A stretch of 64,000 nt of DNA from Hyunsoonleella aestuarii (GTDB lineage: Bacteria; Bacteroidota; Bacteroidia; Flavobacteriales; Flavobacteriaceae): NCBI RefSeq assembly GCF_006148925.1, contig NZ_VAWB01000001.1:1206001-1270000 (forward strand). The letters run 5' to 3'. Made by a program: the position numbers and the translations under genes. A model generated the notes under the pieces. It was not told the DNA's origin. It saw only the letters and a list, made by a program, of their open reading frames with translations, and did no database searches. This document shows, in pieces, positions 63,859 through 64,000 of the stretch (position 1 is its first letter; every line of letters starts with the position of its first letter).

Positions 63859-64000
63859 ATGGATTATTACAACTATATAAAATCATTTCACCTCATATTT
63901 GTAATCACTTGGTTCGCAGGATTGTTTTATATTCCTCGGCTTTTTGTGTATCAAATAGAAGCCTTCCATAAGCCATCACCTGAAAAGGAGATTTTAGGAA
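63859..64000 (+). CDS. hemJ: Protoporphyrinogen oxidase HemJ (3' end outside window)
   Basis: Only the first 47 residues are present (MDYYNYIKSFHLIFVITW..). The first helix with His11 and the motif FAGLFYIPRLFVY match HemJ/CopD-family protoporphyrinogen IX oxidase, an inner-membrane heme-binding enzyme. It lies 6 bp after hemH and completes the last two steps of protoporphyrin/heme synthesis. The remainder cannot be judged. Confidence 0.88.
   Translation, partial: MDYYNYIKSFHLIFVITWFAGLFYIPRLFVYQIEAFHKPSPEKEILG

Overview
The window is a 64-kb chromosomal segment from a member of the Bacteroidota, most probably family Flavobacteriaceae. Evidence: low GC content; no Shine-Dalgarno spacing logic; several promoters with the Bacteroidota -7 box (TAnnTTTG); gliding and type IX secretion genes (gldH and a sprE/porW homologue); families typical of flavobacteria (DUF6341, DUF6427, DUF4254, DUF5687, DUF6168, DUF4292); and an ECF sigma factor paired with an anti-sigma/outer-membrane barrel fusion. 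The genus cannot be named from this alone. I see no rRNA, tRNA, CRISPR array, prophage or intact insertion sequence. Almost all of it is dense chromosomal gene content.

Layout. 1-7062 is the edge of a surface-polysaccharide locus: UDP-glucose dehydrogenase (cut by the window edge), UDP-glucuronate decarboxylase and a polyprenyl-phosphate sugar transferase on +, meeting head-on a capK-like gene, wecB and a GT4 glycosyltransferase on -. 7147-12101 holds purD, upp, three flavobacterial DUF genes and a heptosyltransferase-like GT9. 12133-15496 has a PaaE-like reductase and an ABC exporter pair. 15777-24539 runs from sprE and a bactofilin into the F1Fo ATP synthase genes (atpZ, DUF6168, atpBEFHAG; atpD and atpC are elsewhere). 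24658-36173 is an envelope and housekeeping block: flippase, dut, sugar nucleotidyltransferase, TPR protein, DUF4292 lipoprotein, EnvC-like protein, thioesterase, SPOR protein, dprA, trpS.

36174-41058 holds a decayed GlsB/YeaQ pseudogene, an acyltransferase, the sigma/anti-sigma-barrel/lipoprotein locus and recA. 41569-48366 carries trhO, ricT, gldH, a class A penicillin-binding protein and the two subunits of a 3-oxoacid CoA-transferase. 48657-53797 is a minus-strand run: fused ABC ATPase, DEDD exonuclease, serine hydrolase, alkyltransferase, CNNM/CBS protein. 53824-64000 is a nearly complete protoporphyrin/heme pathway (hemB, hemF, hemE, hemC-hemD fusion, hemA, then hemH and hemJ) with an AraC-type regulator divergent from hemA.

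The most interesting system is at 37410-39945. One 515-residue protein has a cytoplasmic anti-sigma-like N-terminus, one inner-membrane helix, about 200 residues of low-complexity spacer and a C-terminal beta-barrel ending in Phe, so it could span both membranes. It sits directly behind an ECF sigma gene and a small lipoprotein gene. This is the architecture of the dual membrane-spanning anti-sigma factors known from Bacteroides. Non-coding signals of interest are hairpins inside the atp operon, a heptamer tandem repeat before atpA, a 15-bp inverted repeat at the scoA start, and several worn copies of dispersed intergenic repeats.
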